Assembly (NCBI RefSeq): GCF_034661295.1
Contig: NZ_CP141062.1
Span: forward strand, 1,798,001-1,862,000
Source: Faecalibacter sp. LW9
GTDB lineage: Bacteria; Bacteroidota; Bacteroidia; Flavobacteriales; Weeksellaceae
Direction of reading: 5' to 3'
DNA: 64,000 nt
The notes under the pieces were generated by a model. The model saw only the letters and a list, made by a program, of their open reading frames with translations. It ran no database searches and was not told the origin of the DNA. Position numbers and translations under genes: made by a program. Below are positions 43,377-53,987 of this stretch, one piece after another. Position 1 is the stretch's first letter. Every line of letters starts with the position of its first letter.

Positions 43377-44198
43377 ATGAATATAAACCTAGATACTAAA
43401 TTAGACACACGTTATTACTTAACAGAAATTGATAAAAATCCAAATTCAATCTTCTGTTATCATAAAGAAATATCGGAAGCTTATGTGGTTGAGCATAAGC
43501 ATGATAAAGGGCAGTTTCTTTATTGTGAAGGTGGGATAGTTTACGTAAAGATAGGGAAGGATACGTACTATTTACCTGCTCGGCACTTTATGTGGATACC
43601 TCCAGGCGCTGAACATAGTATACACCCAAATACACCAGATGTGATAATGAGGAACTTATATTTTCCGATATCAGAGTTGGATCATGTATTTTTTAAGAAA
43701 GTAGGAATTTACCCTGCAGATGGATTATTATTAGAACTACTATTATTTTCAAACAAATGGATGGGGGATATTACAAATGAACAACGTAGTGATTTTATTG
43801 TGGCACAAGCGTTTAAAGAATTATTGCCTCAAATTAGTAAAAATAGTTTAAAATTAACGTTGCCATTACCTTCTGATGAACGACTAAAAAAGATTGTTCA
43901 ATTCTTGGAAGATAATATGGATACTTCGATCACAATGAAGAAAATTACTGCTGAATTTGGTTTCAGTGAACGATCATTGTCACGATTATTCCAAAAAGAT
44001 TTACAAATGACCTTTGTGCAATATTTTACAATCTTACGCATGCTACGTGCCTTAAAATTATTAATTGATGGAACCTATTCAATCAGTGAAATTTCAATGA
44101 TGGTAGGCTATAATAGTTTACCGACTTTTAGTAATACCTTCCAAAAAGTAATAGGCGTACGTCCAACAGACTATTCCAAAAAGAAAGATATCTTATAA
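43377..44198 (+). CDS. AraC-family transcriptional regulator
   Basis: 273 residues. The N-terminal half is a cupin-like sensor (HKHDKGQFLYCEGGIVYV, MWIPPGAEHSIHPN, which could bind a small ligand or metal). The C-terminal half holds two helix-turn-helix motifs (ITMKKITAEFGFSERSLSRLF and ISEISMMVGYNSLPTFSNTF at about 185-265). It is divergent from the CoA-transferase gene and overlaps no other unit. A small palindrome CCTTTA-TTTC-TAAAGG lies at 43221-43236 in the shared control region. The hydrolase gene starts five bases after its stop. Confidence 0.9.
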   Translation: MNINLDTKLDTRYYLTEIDKNPNSIFCYHKEISEAYVVEHKHDKGQFLYCEGGIVYVKIGKDTYYLPARHFMWIPPGAEHSIHPNTPDVIMRNLYFPISELDHVFFKKVGIYPADGLLLELLLFSNKWMGDITNEQRSDFIVAQAFKELLPQISKNSLKLTLPLPSDERLKKIVQFLEDNMDTSITMKKITAEFGFSERSLSRLFQKDLQMTFVQYFTILRMLRALKLLIDGTYSISEISMMVGYNSLPTFSNTFQKVIGVRPTDYSKKKDIL

Positions 44199-44203
44199 AT
44201 CAC

Positions 44204-44863
44204 ATGAAAATATATCAGATTAGTGGCTTAGGTGCGAATGGAAATGCATTTCGAAATCTGAAATTAAATCAGGAATTTGAACAAGTGTATGTTCCATGGT
44301 TAAGTCCTGAAAAAAATGAAACATTAGCCCATTATTCTGAACGAATGTTGAATCAAATAAATCCCACGGAAGATTTTCTTCTGATGGGATTGTCTTTTGG
44401 TGGGATAATCGTACAAGAAATGAATCGCTTTGTTCATCCTAAACATACCTTTCTCATCTCAACGGTAAAAGATCGTACTGAACTACCTAAACTTTTTCGG
44501 TTCAGTTCGTTTGTGAATGCACATAAATTGGTTCCGATGCGTTTTCTAACATCAGATCAAATCTTTTCGTATATGATGCTTCGAAAATTATATTATACAA
44601 AGAAGCAAGATAGTATTGATGATATTTTTGAGTTTAAAGATGCTGAGTATTTGCGTTGGTCAATTCATAAAATTGTCAATTGGCGACATTCGAAAGCATA
44701 TAAAGAAGAAAATTTAACGCATATTCATGGAGATAAGGATATTGTATTTCCTATATCTAATATCAGAAATTGCGAAGTAATCAAAGGAGGAACTCATATT
44801 ATGGTGATGCAAAAGCCTAAAGCAGTAAGTGAGGTTATAAATAATGTTTTAGATACTTTATAA
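44204..44863 (+). CDS. Alpha/beta hydrolase
   Basis: 219 residues. It shows a nucleophile elbow GLSFGG (Ser about 65), an acid in HGDKD and a base in GGTHIMVM, forming a plausible Ser-Asp-His triad. No signal peptide is present, so it should be cytosolic. It is in the same direction as the AraC gene, separated by five bases, so they are probably co-transcribed. The substrate cannot be inferred. Confidence 0.83.
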   Translation: MKIYQISGLGANGNAFRNLKLNQEFEQVYVPWLSPEKNETLAHYSERMLNQINPTEDFLLMGLSFGGIIVQEMNRFVHPKHTFLISTVKDRTELPKLFRFSSFVNAHKLVPMRFLTSDQIFSYMMLRKLYYTKKQDSIDDIFEFKDAEYLRWSIHKIVNWRHSKAYKEENLTHIHGDKDIVFPISNIRNCEVIKGGTHIMVMQKPKAVSEVINNVLDTL

Positions 44864-44865
44864 AA

Positions 44866-44898
44866 AAAAGTCATTCGATTTCGAATGACTTTTTTTTT
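44866..44898. terminator. Bidirectional terminator hydrolase / truB
   Basis: AAAGTCATTCG pairs with CGAATGACTTT around ATTT, with A-run and T-run on either side. Confidence 0.9.
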
Positions 44899-44899
44899 A

Positions 44900-45592
44900 T
44901 TATTGTTCTTCAAAATAGGATTTTTCAAAAGAAGAATTATCTGCGTTAATCACATCGTATTCTCCAATTTTTGTACGTCTTAAAGATGTTAGATACCCTC
45001 CAGAATTTAAGGCTTTTCCAAAATCAAAAGCTAAACTACGAATATATGTTCCTTTCGAACATTGGCACTCAAAATCAACGAACGGCAAATCAATTTTAGT
45101 GATTTTAAAATCATAAATGGTAATTGTTCGCGATTTTCGTTCAATTTCTTGTCCTTCACGGGCTAATTCATACAAACGTTTTCCATCTACTTTAATTGCT
45201 GAATGCATTGGTGGGAATTGCTGAATTTCGCCAATGAATTGTTTGGTAGTTTCGTGAATTAATTCTTCAGTAAGATGTGAAATAGGAAAAGTTTGATCCT
45301 CTTCCGACTCTAAATCATATGTAGGTGTTGTAACCCCAAGCTTGATTGTTCCTGTATAGGTTTTTTCTTGTGTTTGTAATTGGTCAATCGACTTAGTCAT
45401 CTTACCCGTACAAACCAATAACAAACCAGTGGCTTTAGGATCTAATGTTCCAGCGTGACCAACTTTTATTTTTTTTAAATTGTAGGCTTTGCGAATATTC
45501 CAACGAATTTTATTCACTACATCAAAAGAAGTCCAGTCCAATGGTTTATCGATTAAGAAAACATGTCCTTCTTGTATCTTTTCTACATTCAT
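44900..45592 (-). CDS. truB: tRNA pseudouridine(55) synthase TruB
   Basis: 230 residues. It has LIDKPLDWTSFDVVNKIR and the catalytic aspartate in GHAGTLDPKATGLLLVC, then KTYTGTIKLGVTTPTYD and YELAREGQEIERK. It converts U55 of tRNAs to pseudouridine. The family's usual C-terminal PUA extension is short or absent, as in other Bacteroidota. It is the last gene of the ftsX-DUF3098-uppP-truB operon. Confidence 0.96.
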   Translation of the reverse strand: MNVEKIQEGHVFLIDKPLDWTSFDVVNKIRWNIRKAYNLKKIKVGHAGTLDPKATGLLLVCTGKMTKSIDQLQTQEKTYTGTIKLGVTTPTYDLESEEDQTFPISHLTEELIHETTKQFIGEIQQFPPMHSAIKVDGKRLYELAREGQEIERKSRTITIYDFKITKIDLPFVDFECQCSKGTYIRSLAFDFGKALNSGGYLTSLRRTKIGEYDVINADNSSFEKSYFEEQ

Positions 45593-45602
45593 TTCGTTTC
45601 AA

Positions 45603-46406
45603 TTAAAAAAACGTGCTGATGATTACTATTGCACCAACGATTAAACAATACACTGAAAAATAAGCTAATTTTGCTTTTTTCACAATATTAATCATCCATT
45701 TACAAGCCATTAAACCTGCAACAAAAGCGGCAATAAAACCAGCGACTAAATTGATGGGTGCAATATCAATTGATGAAACACCTCCTGCATCTTGCATGTC
45801 TAAAACCATTTTAGCAATTGCTCCAAAAATTAAAGGCAAAACCATTAAAAAAGAGAAACGAGCTGCTTTTGATTTGTCATCACCTAAAATAATCGAGGTT
45901 GAAATCGTTGATCCTGATCGGGATAATCCAGGTAACAAAGCTGCAAATCCTTGAGCAATTCCTATTATTAATGCATCTTTAAAAGATATATCTTTTGCTG
46001 TGTTTTTGGCTTTATCTGCAAAATATAATAAACAGGCTGTGATTAATAACATAATCCCAACCACACGTAAATTAGAGAATAAAGCTTCCAATTGATCTTT
46101 TAGTAAAACACCAACCAAAGCTGCAGGAATCATGGATAAAACAATTTTTAAAGAAAATTGAAATTCCTCATTCCATCGAAATTGAAATAATCCTTTAAAA
46201 ATTTGAATAATATCATTTCTAAAGATGACAATGGTACTTAGCGCAGTTGCAAAATGCAATACAATGGCAAATAATAAATTTTCATCTTCACCAAAATCTA
46301 AACCTAATAAATTTTGTGCTATAACTATATGGCCACTAGAAGATACCGGTAAAAATTCAGTTAATCCTTGGACGATACCAACTAAAATCGCTTTTAATAT
46401 TTCCAT
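45603..46406 (-). CDS. uppP: Undecaprenyl-diphosphate phosphatase
   Basis: 267 residues, about eight membrane helices. The signature QGLTEFLPVSSSGHIVI (about 14-30) and a second QGFAALLPGLSRSGSTIS are the conserved catalytic loops of the BacA/UppP family. It recycles the lipid carrier for peptidoglycan and O-antigen synthesis by dephosphorylating undecaprenyl diphosphate. It is two bases downstream of the DUF3098 gene, clearly one operon. Confidence 0.97.
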   Translation of the reverse strand: MEILKAILVGIVQGLTEFLPVSSSGHIVIAQNLLGLDFGEDENLLFAIVLHFATALSTIVIFRNDIIQIFKGLFQFRWNEEFQFSLKIVLSMIPAALVGVLLKDQLEALFSNLRVVGIMLLITACLLYFADKAKNTAKDISFKDALIIGIAQGFAALLPGLSRSGSTISTSIILGDDKSKAARFSFLMVLPLIFGAIAKMVLDMQDAGGVSSIDIAPINLVAGFIAAFVAGLMACKWMINIVKKAKLAYFSVYCLIVGAIVIISTFF

Positions 46407-46408
46407 TT

Positions 46409-46708
46409 TTATTTTTCCGTCGGATTAATTAAAATGGCATAAATTTCCACGATGAAACCGGTAATTACTAAAAATGGAGCTAAACGAATTCTGCGCCATG
46501 AATAGATGTCTTCGTTCCAATAAGTTGGGTCAAAAGTTCCATCAGGTGTTGTATTTGCATCTGCACCAGTCATTAAAATAAATCCTAAAGCAATTAATGC
46601 GATTCCTACACCCATCCAAATGTAATTGCGTTTTCCAAATAGAAAGGTAAAATCAGAACCCTTAGAAGATTCTAATTTTGTAATATTTTGTTTATGAATT
46701 GTACTCAT
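46409..46708 (-). CDS. DUF3098 membrane protein
   Basis: 99 residues with two membrane helices (about 30-47 and 77-95) and the DUF3098 core KRNYIWMGVGIALIALGFILM (about 26-46) and YSWRRIRLAPFLVITGFI. The function is unknown. The gene is conserved between ftsX and uppP in Bacteroidota, and here its ATG overlaps the ftsX stop as TAATG, indicating tight translational coupling with FtsX. Confidence 0.92.
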   Translation of the reverse strand: MSTIHKQNITKLESSKGSDFTFLFGKRNYIWMGVGIALIALGFILMTGADANTTPDGTFDPTYWNEDIYSWRRIRLAPFLVITGFIVEIYAILINPTEK

Positions 46709-47601
46709 TAGTATAATTGGTCAGTTTTTAATCGTAAATATCTCCAAGCTGCAAATAAAGTACTGAATAGAGCGATTAATACGCCTATTCCAACTAATAC
46801 AGCAATTAAATATCCAAATTGTGGATTCCATAATAATAAACCAATACGTGTAGCCAATAAGTACCATAAGATTCCGATACCGATAATGGCAATTACAGCC
46901 GCTAATAATCCTAATAAAGCACCTTCTAATAAGAAAGGTTTCATAATAAATCGGCGACGTGCCCCAACTAATTGCATCGTTTTGATACTAAAACGTTTGG
47001 CGTAAATTTTAAGACGAATCGAGTTATTGATTAAAATAATTACAATGACTAAGAAAATTCCAGCAAAAATCATTAACCAAAACGTAATGGTATTAATACT
47101 CTTGTGGATGGCCATCATAGCTTCACGATCACTCTTTACTTCATCAATGATTGGATTTGCACTTAATTTGGTCATAATCGAATCGATTTGTTCAATCGAA
47201 TTGATTTTTTTAGGATCCAACGTGATTTGTACCGATGGCGGATAGATATTAGCCTCAAATATTTCTTGATCATTGACCCCTAAATCAAGTTTAGCAATCT
47301 TAGAAGCTTCTTCTTTACTAATGTATTTTGTTGCTTCTACGAAGTCATATTTTAATTTTAAGGAATCGATATATTCCTGTTGCATTGAAAATTCCTTGTC
47401 TTTTAATTTAGGATCATCAACATCATTAAAATAAGCTTCAATTTTTAATTCTCTTTTTAGATGTTCTGCGTAACTTTGTGCATTAATTACAATTAATCCA
47501 AATACACCTAATAAAAATAAAACTAAAGATATACTAATAACGACTGTTATGTTAGATGAGCGAAGTCTTCCTTTCTCAAATTTATCGTTCGTTTTTGACA
47601 T
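46708..47601 (-). CDS. ftsX: Cell division protein FtsX
   Basis: 297 residues. A short cytoplasmic N-terminus, first membrane helix (about 19-40), an extracytoplasmic domain with YISKEEASKIAKLDLGV, and three C-terminal helices in the FtsX/MacB permease arrangement. Typical segments are NTITFWLMIFAGIFLVIVII, SIKTMQLVGARRRFIMKPFLLEG and FAAWRYLRL. With the ATPase FtsE it controls peptidoglycan hydrolases at division; ftsE is not adjacent. It is the first gene of this operon, divergent from rsmA. Confidence 0.95.
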   Translation of the reverse strand: MSKTNDKFEKGRLRSSNITVVISISLVLFLLGVFGLIVINAQSYAEHLKRELKIEAYFNDVDDPKLKDKEFSMQQEYIDSLKLKYDFVEATKYISKEEASKIAKLDLGVNDQEIFEANIYPPSVQITLDPKKINSIEQIDSIMTKLSANPIIDEVKSDREAMMAIHKSINTITFWLMIFAGIFLVIVIILINNSIRLKIYAKRFSIKTMQLVGARRRFIMKPFLLEGALLGLLAAVIAIIGIGILWYLLATRIGLLLWNPQFGYLIAVLVGIGVLIALFSTLFAAWRYLRLKTDQLY

Positions 47602-47607
47602 TTGGGC

Positions 47608-47615
47608 TATTTTTG
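47608..47615 (+). promoter_or_regulatory. Candidate -7 element for rsmA-mgtE
   Basis: TATTTTTG matches TAnnTTTG in the short divergent region between ftsX and rsmA, 83 bases before the rsmA start. Confidence 0.35.
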
Positions 47616-47697
47616 GGGCTAAGATAAAAAAAACTTATTTCGAAACATACATTATGCCAACGAAATTGGTTAAAGAAAATATAAAATTTAAAGAAAT

Positions 47698-48465
47698 TTG
47701 AAAGTAAAAGCAAAAAAACATTTAGGTCAACATTTTTTGAATGATGAGAATATTGCACGTGATATTGCCGAGGGATTAACTTGGGAAGGATATGACCGTG
47801 TGTTAGAGATTGGTCCAGGAATGGGAGTGTTGACTAAATATATCTTACAAGCAAAAAGAAATATTGAGGTAGTGGAAATCGATACCGAATCTGTAGAGTA
47901 TCTACAAGAAGTGTATCAACCATTTTATCCTGGTTTCAAGATCCATTCGGAGGATTTCTTGAAGATGAATTTTGCTGAAAAATTTAATGAACAAGTAGCT
48001 ATTTTAGGAAACTTCCCTTATAATATTTCTTCACAGATTATTTTTAAAGCTTTAGAAGAACGTGAAACGGTTCCTGAATTATGCGGAATGTTCCAAAAAG
48101 AAGTGGCGGAACGTATTGCTTCTAAAAAAGGAACCAAAGATTATGGTATACTTTCTGTATTAGCACAAGCATACTATAAATGTGATTACCTTTTTACAGT
48201 TCCTGAAAACGTTTTTACACCTCCACCAAAAGTGAAGTCAGGTGTCATTATTATGAAACGTTACCGAACTGAAATTGAAGGAATCACACAAGAACGTTTT
48301 TTCCAAGTGGTAAAAGCAGGTTTTGGGCAACGCCGTAAAACCTTAAGAAATGCTTTAAAATCTTTAGGAATTCCAGAACAGTTAAACGATCATGAATTCT
48401 TAAATTTACGTGCTGAACAGTTGTCAGTAGAAGATTTTATAGAGTTAACTAAATTGATGCAATAA
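47698..48465 (+). CDS. rsmA: 16S rRNA dimethyladenosine transferase RsmA (KsgA)
   Basis: 255 residues with an apparent TTG start at 47698. The protein begins [20 protein letters not shown], exactly where the family starts, and the nearest upstream ATG is out of frame. SAM-binding [14 protein letters not shown] and catalytic [10 protein letters not shown] are present, with a C-terminal helical domain ([14 protein letters not shown]). It dimethylates two adenosines near the 3' end of 16S rRNA. It is followed after four bases by mgtE, so the two are co-transcribed. Confidence 0.96.
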   Translation: MKVKAKKHLGQHFLNDENIARDIAEGLTWEGYDRVLEIGPGMGVLTKYILQAKRNIEVVEIDTESVEYLQEVYQPFYPGFKIHSEDFLKMNFAEKFNEQVAILGNFPYNISSQIIFKALEERETVPELCGMFQKEVAERIASKKGTKDYGILSVLAQAYYKCDYLFTVPENVFTPPPKVKSGVIIMKRYRTEIEGITQERFFQVVKAGFGQRRKTLRNALKSLGIPEQLNDHEFLNLRAEQLSVEDFIELTKLMQ

Positions 48466-48469
48466 GCTT

Positions 48470-49825
48470 ATGAATGTAGAAATTACAAAAGATTTTATCG
48501 GAGTACTTGTAGAAAAAATTAATGAACAAAATGCGAAAGCAGTCAAGGAAATGCTGGATGGATTACATCCCGCCGATATTGCCGAATTGTTTGATGAACT
48601 TTCTACCAAAGAACAAGCTTTTGTAATTGATCTTTTAGAAAACGACACTTCTGCGGATATTCTTTTAGAATTAGAAGAGGATGATCGTAAAAAAATCTTA
48701 CATACATTTTCGGCTAAAGAAATTGCGAATGAGGTTATTAATGAAATGGATACCGATGATGCGGTGGATATCATTAATGAACTTTCAGATCGAAAGAAGA
48801 ATGAAGTTATCGCACAAATCGAAGATAAAGAACAAGCAAAGGAAATTGTTGAATTACTTCGTTATGATGAAGATACGGCTGGTGGTTTGATGGGGAAGGA
48901 GCTGATCAAAGTGAATAAAGACTGGTCGGTTATTACTGCAATTAAACAAATGCGTAAGCAAGCGGAAGACTTTGAAGAGGTTTTTTCAATTTATGTCGTT
49001 GATGATGATGATGTCTTATTAGGAATTTTATCGCTAAAAAAATTCTTAACGACTTCTGCCAATACTAAAGTAGAGGATGTATACAATGATAAGATTCAAT
49101 ATGTGAATATTGATACACCTGATTTGGAAGTTGCGAAAGTAATAGAAAAGTATGATTTATATGAAGTTCCAGTAATTGATGAATTGAAACGCCTAGTTGG
49201 TGTAATTACAGTCGATGACGTATTAGATGTCATTCGAGAAGAAGCGGAAGAAAATTATCAATTAGCAGCCGGGATTACCCAAAATGTCGATTCAGATGAC
49301 AGTATCTTAAAATTAACAAAAGCCCGTTTACCTTGGTTAATGATTGGGATGTTAGGAGGTTTAGGTGCAGCGTCAATCATGTCAGGTTTCGAATCCGCTT
49401 TAGAAAAATATACCATTTTATTGATGTTCGTTCCATTAATCCAATCTACGGCAGGGAATGTAGGGATTCAATCTTCTGCTATTGTGGTTCAGGGGATAGC
49501 GAATGGTTCAATTAAAGGAGGAATTTTTAAACGATTAGTTAAAGAATTCTTATTGGGATTATTAAATGGTCTTGGTATTGCCTTAGTGGTTTTATTAATT
49601 ACTCATTTTGTTTTCGATACATCTTATTATGTATCAATGACGATTTGTGTAGCATTGGTTTCTGTAATTATTAATGCAGCGATTATTGGGACGTTTATTC
49701 CAATTTTTTTAAATGGTCGAGGTATTGATCCTGCGGTTTCTACGGGACCATTTATTACTACAAGTAATGATATTTTAGGTGTGTTTATCTATTTTATGAT
49801 TGCCAAATCAATTTTAGGGTTTTAA
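48470..49825 (+). CDS. mgtE: Magnesium transporter MgtE
   Basis: 451 residues. An N-terminal MgtE domain (LHPADIAELFDELSTKEQ) is followed by two CBS domains about 135-255 (TAGGLMGKELIKVNKDW, YEVPVIDELKRLVGVITVDD) and five C-terminal membrane helices with the pore signature STAGNVGIQSSAIVVQG. The cytoplasmic part senses Mg2+ and gates the channel. It is co-directional with rsmA and followed by a strong terminator. Confidence 0.96.
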   Translation: MNVEITKDFIGVLVEKINEQNAKAVKEMLDGLHPADIAELFDELSTKEQAFVIDLLENDTSADILLELEEDDRKKILHTFSAKEIANEVINEMDTDDAVDIINELSDRKKNEVIAQIEDKEQAKEIVELLRYDEDTAGGLMGKELIKVNKDWSVITAIKQMRKQAEDFEEVFSIYVVDDDDVLLGILSLKKFLTTSANTKVEDVYNDKIQYVNIDTPDLEVAKVIEKYDLYEVPVIDELKRLVGVITVDDVLDVIREEAEENYQLAAGITQNVDSDDSILKLTKARLPWLMIGMLGGLGAASIMSGFESALEKYTILLMFVPLIQSTAGNVGIQSSAIVVQGIANGSIKGGIFKRLVKEFLLGLLNGLGIALVVLLITHFVFDTSYYVSMTICVALVSVIINAAIIGTFIPIFLNGRGIDPAVSTGPFITTSNDILGVFIYFMIAKSILGF

Positions 49826-49849
49826 ACGATACCTTAGTTAAATAAAAAT

Positions 49850-49882
49850 TAAAAAGCCGATTGCAATGCAATCGGCTTTTTT
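49850..49882. terminator. Bidirectional terminator mgtE / histidine kinase
   Basis: AAAAAGCCGATTGCA is followed directly by its reverse complement TGCAATCGGCTTTTT, with a T-run; the kinase stop codon lies at its edge. Confidence 0.92.
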
Positions 49883-51033
49883 TATCGCTTCAATGAAATT
49901 TTAAAAGTTGTACCCTTTTCTTTTGAAGATTCAGAAACAAAAATTTTACCACGGTGATAATCTTCAATAATTCGTTTTGCTAATGAAAGTCCTAAGCCCC
50001 AACCTCTTTTTTTGGTTGTAAATCCCGGTTGAAAAATTTTCTTTTGAATTTTTTGTGGAATTCCAGGACCAGTATCTTTAATCGATGTAACAATAAATTG
50101 ACCTTCTTGCTGAATTTCAATATCAAGTACGCCTTTATTTTGCATCGCATCAGCGGCATTTTTAATTAAATTTTCCAATACCCAACTGAATAATAAAGGA
50201 TTAAGTTTTACATTGATTTCTTCATAATCGGTGATGAAATTTATTTCGATCCCTTGACTAATACGTTCACGTAAATAATGAAGTGTTGATTGAGTTGCAT
50301 CGATAAGGTTTATGGTTTGTAATTCTGCAGTTGATCCAATTTTAGAAAATCGTTCAGCTATATGTTTTAGTCGATTAATATCCTTTTCAATCTCTTGGAT
50401 AGGCGTTTGATCAATTTCTTCAAATTTTAATAATTCGACCCATCCCATCAAAGAAGATAGAGGCGTACCAATTTGATGAGCTGTTTCTTTGGCCATACCT
50501 GCCCATAAATAACTTTTTTCAGTATCTCGAATGGTTTTAAAATACCAATAGGAAAACAAGAAAAATAAAAGGATAAGAGCAATGATGATGAATGGGAAAT
50601 ATTGTAATTGATTTAATAATTTAGAGTTGGAGTAATACACATGGTTTTTTCCATCTGGTAAATCTATCTCCACATGCATGTTTTGATGAATAATTTTTTC
50701 AGCATATTTTCTCAACTTGATTGAATCTTCTGTAATTTCAGAATCAATATTTTTAGTGAAGTTAATATTGTTTTTTTCATCAATCAGAATGACAGGAATG
50801 GTGGAATTATCTTCGATTAAACGAAATAAAAAATCTTGAGTTTTAGGATCAATATATTCTGTTTGACTGATTAACTCTAACGATTTCGCATAATTTTCAA
50901 TTTTTGATTTTTCCACTTGCTTCAATTGGGTGACAATTTGCAGGGAAACCCATATGGTTAAAGAGAAGATTATACAGATTAAAATGAAGCCAATCCATTG
51001 ATTCGAGAGCTTTTTGCTTAAATATTCGTACAT
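49882..51033 (-). CDS. Sensor histidine kinase (orphan)
   Basis: 383 residues from the ATG at 51033; the frame opens earlier at a TTG. There are two membrane helices (about 10-30 and 142-163) around a periplasmic segment of about 110 residues. The H-box is AKETAHQIGTPLSSLMGW, with the phospho-accepting His. The HATPase part has NLIKNAADAMQ (N-box), DTGPGIP (G1) and GWGLGLSLAKRI (G2). No response regulator is adjacent, so its partner must be elsewhere. The signal it senses is unknown. Confidence 0.9.
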   Translation of the reverse strand: MYEYLSKKLSNQWIGFILICIIFSLTIWVSLQIVTQLKQVEKSKIENYAKSLELISQTEYIDPKTQDFLFRLIEDNSTIPVILIDEKNNINFTKNIDSEITEDSIKLRKYAEKIIHQNMHVEIDLPDGKNHVYYSNSKLLNQLQYFPFIIIALILLFFLFSYWYFKTIRDTEKSYLWAGMAKETAHQIGTPLSSLMGWVELLKFEEIDQTPIQEIEKDINRLKHIAERFSKIGSTAELQTINLIDATQSTLHYLRERISQGIEINFITDYEEINVKLNPLLFSWVLENLIKNAADAMQNKGVLDIEIQQEGQFIVTSIKDTGPGIPQKIQKKIFQPGFTTKKRGWGLGLSLAKRIIEDYHRGKIFVSESSKEKGTTFKISLKR

Positions 51034-51154
51034 AAAAATCTGAAAAATTTCAAATATTAATATCAAATGTAATAATTATTTGATTATAATATATTTTTAT
51101 GGCGAGATAGGATAAATATGATGAAAGTAATTTTTTTAAAATACTTAAATGCTT

Positions 51155-51162
51155 TACTTTTG
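51155..51162 (+). promoter_or_regulatory. -7 promoter element of sucAB
   Basis: TACTTTTG matches TAnnTTTG, 28 bases before the sucA ATG. No good -33 TTG is visible. Confidence 0.5.
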
Positions 51163-51190
51163 TCTTTAAATCTCATAGAGAGTAAAATTT

Positions 51191-53971
51191 ATGGATCGTT
51201 TTTCATTTTTAAACGCCGCTCATATCGAGTTTATAGGCGACTTATATGACCAGTATATCCAATATCCGGATAGTGTAGAACCTAGTTGGAAAGCATTTTT
51301 CCAAGGGTATGATTTCGCAAACGCGACTTATGATGGAGAGCCATTGTTTGTAGCTTCAGCTCCTGCAAGAGAGACTAAAGTTGTACAGCAAGTGGTAAAT
51401 CCAGCTGTAGCTCCGCAAATTTCTGAGAATGTTCAGAAGGAATTCAAGGTTATTAACTTAATTAATGCTTACCGTACAAGAGGGCATTTATTTACAAAAA
51501 CTAACCCTGTTAGAGAGCGCAGAAAGTGGGAACCAACATTAGCTTTAGAAAACTTCGGTTTATCTCAAGCTGATTTAAACCAAACTTTCACAGCAGGAGA
51601 AATCTTAGGAATTGGTGGTGCAATCACTTTAAAAGAGATCATCAACCATTTAGAAGAAATGTACTGTGATTCTATCGGAGTAGAGTACATGTATGTTAGA
51701 GAACCTCAGAAAATTGAGTGGATTCAGAATTGGTTAAACCAAAACTTAAACCACCCAAAATTATCGAAGGAAGAAAAAGAGAGAATTTTATTTAAGTTAA
51801 ATCAAGCAACTGCTTTTGAAAACTTCTTAAATACAAAATACGTTGGACAAAAACGTTTCTCTGTTGAAGGTAATGAATCATTAATCCCAGGATTAGATAC
51901 ATTAATCAACCGTTCTTCTGATTTAGGTGTTGAAGAAGTAATCGTAGGTATGGCTCACCGTGGTCGTCTTAACGTATTAGCAAACATCTTTGGAAAATCT
52001 TATTCTCAAATCTTCTCTGAGTTTGAAGGTAAAGCTTTCGACACTGATTTAGTTGCAGGTGATGTGAAATATCACATGGGATCTACAAACAAGATTCAAG
52101 CAATTAATGGTAAAGAAATCAAAATTAACTTAGCGCCAAACCCATCTCACTTAGAAACTGTAGATGCAGTTGTTGAAGGGATTACTCGTGCTAAAGCTGA
52201 AACAGATTATAACGAAGACTACTCTAAAATCTTACCTGTATTAATCCATGGTGATGCTGCTGTAGCTGGACAAGGTATCGTGTACGAAGTATTACAAATG
52301 ATGTCTTTAGAAGGGTACAAAACAGGAGGTACAGTTCATGTTGTGGTAAACAACCAAATTGGTTTCACAACAAACTATTTAGATTCTCGTTCGTCAACAT
52401 ATTGTACAGATATTGCCAAAGTAACTTTATCTCCAGTATTACATGTAAATGCTGATGATGCTGAAGCAGTTGTACACGCTTTCCGTTTTGCAGCAGATTA
52501 CCGTGCTAAATTCGGACAAGATGTATTCATTGACTTATTAGGTTACCGTAAATATGGTCACAACGAAGGTGATGAGCCTAAGTTCACACAACCTAAATTA
52601 TACGATATCATCGCAAAACACCCAAATCCACGTCAAATTTATTTAGATAAATTATTAAAAGAAGGTGCAATTGGTGAAGATATCGTTAAACAAAAAGAAG
52701 AAGAATTTAAAGCTTTATTAGAAGAAAACTTTGCAGCTTCTAAAGAGATTGAACGTAATAAATTATTCCCTTTCATGCCAGAAGAGTGGGAAGAATTTAC
52801 AATCGCTGAAGGGGATAAAGTATTCGAAAAAGTAAATACAGCTTACGATGCTGAAGCATTGAAAGAAATTGCTAAGAAAATTTCTACAATTCCTGCAGAT
52901 AAAAAATTCATTCGTAAAATTGTTCGTTTAGTAGAAGGACGTGCAAAAATGATCGAGGAAGATAAAATCGATTGGGGATTAGGAGAAGCATTAGCATTTG
53001 GATCAATCTTAAAAGATGGACGTGATATCCGTTTATCAGGAGAAGACGTTCAACGTGGTACTTTCTCTCACCGTCATGCAGTAATTAAAACTGAAGATAC
53101 AGAAGAAAAAGTAACATTATTAAATCACATCGCAGAAGAGCAAGGGAAATTTAGAGTATACAACTCTTTATTATCTGAATACGGTGTATTAGGATTTGAT
53201 TATGGATATGCAATGGCAAATCCAAAAGCGTTAACTATTTGGGAAGCACAATTTGGTGATTTCATGAATGGTGCGCAAATTATGATCGACCAATACATTA
53301 CTGCGGCTGAAGATAAATGGAGATTACAAAACGGATTAGTAATGTTATTACCTCACGGATACGAAGGACAAGGTGCTGAACACTCTTCTGCACGTTTAGA
53401 GCGTTTCTTACAGGCTACAGCAGATAATAACATGTTTGTAGCTAACATTACAACTCCTGCTAACTTCTTCCATGCTTTAAGAAGACAAGTGGTTACTGAT
53501 TACCGTAAACCATTAGTTGTAATGTCACCAAAATCATTATTACGTCATCCACAAGCTGTATCTAAATTAGAAGATTTCTCTAACGGATCATTCCAAGAAA
53601 TCATCGAAGATACATTTGTAGATCCTAAAAAAGCTAAAAAATTGGTATTCTGTTCAGGTAAAATTTACTATGAATTAGCAAAAAAACGCGAAGAATTAGG
53701 AGATACAACTACAGCAATCGTACGTATCGAGCAATTATATCCTATCCAAGAAGGACGTGTGGAAGAAATTGTAGCGAAATACGGTAAAGCTGAATTAATC
53801 TGGGCACAAGAAGAACCAGAAAATATGGGAGCATGGGGTTACATTTTACGTAAATTCCGTAAACTTCCTTTCGAAGTAGTTTCACCTAAAGAATCTGCTG
53901 CTACAGCTCCTGGTTCTAGCAAAAGATGGGCTGCAATCTACAAAGATGTAATTAATAGAGTTTTCAAATAA
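51191..53971 (+). CDS. sucA: 2-oxoglutarate dehydrogenase E1 component
   Basis: 926 residues, full length. The N-terminal targeting-like peptide [19 protein letters not shown] is typical. Thiamine diphosphate-binding signatures are [53 protein letters not shown] and, toward the end, [12 protein letters not shown] and [24 protein letters not shown]. It decarboxylates 2-oxoglutarate and transfers the succinyl group to SucB lipoamide in the TCA cycle. sucB follows after 16 bases; the E3 gene is not nearby. Confidence 0.97.
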   Translation: MDRFSFLNAAHIEFIGDLYDQYIQYPDSVEPSWKAFFQGYDFANATYDGEPLFVASAPARETKVVQQVVNPAVAPQISENVQKEFKVINLINAYRTRGHLFTKTNPVRERRKWEPTLALENFGLSQADLNQTFTAGEILGIGGAITLKEIINHLEEMYCDSIGVEYMYVREPQKIEWIQNWLNQNLNHPKLSKEEKERILFKLNQATAFENFLNTKYVGQKRFSVEGNESLIPGLDTLINRSSDLGVEEVIVGMAHRGRLNVLANIFGKSYSQIFSEFEGKAFDTDLVAGDVKYHMGSTNKIQAINGKEIKINLAPNPSHLETVDAVVEGITRAKAETDYNEDYSKILPVLIHGDAAVAGQGIVYEVLQMMSLEGYKTGGTVHVVVNNQIGFTTNYLDSRSSTYCTDIAKVTLSPVLHVNADDAEAVVHAFRFAADYRAKFGQDVFIDLLGYRKYGHNEGDEPKFTQPKLYDIIAKHPNPRQIYLDKLLKEGAIGEDIVKQKEEEFKALLEENFAASKEIERNKLFPFMPEEWEEFTIAEGDKVFEKVNTAYDAEALKEIAKKISTIPADKKFIRKIVRLVEGRAKMIEEDKIDWGLGEALAFGSILKDGRDIRLSGEDVQRGTFSHRHAVIKTEDTEEKVTLLNHIAEEQGKFRVYNSLLSEYGVLGFDYGYAMANPKALTIWEAQFGDFMNGAQIMIDQYITAAEDKWRLQNGLVMLLPHGYEGQGAEHSSARLERFLQATADNNMFVANITTPANFFHALRRQVVTDYRKPLVVMSPKSLLRHPQAVSKLEDFSNGSFQEIIEDTFVDPKKAKKLVFCSGKIYYELAKKREELGDTTTAIVRIEQLYPIQEGRVEEIVAKYGKAELIWAQEEPENMGAWGYILRKFRKLPFEVVSPKESAATAPGSSKRWAAIYKDVINRVFK

Positions 53972-53987
53972 AATAAAGCTAATAGAT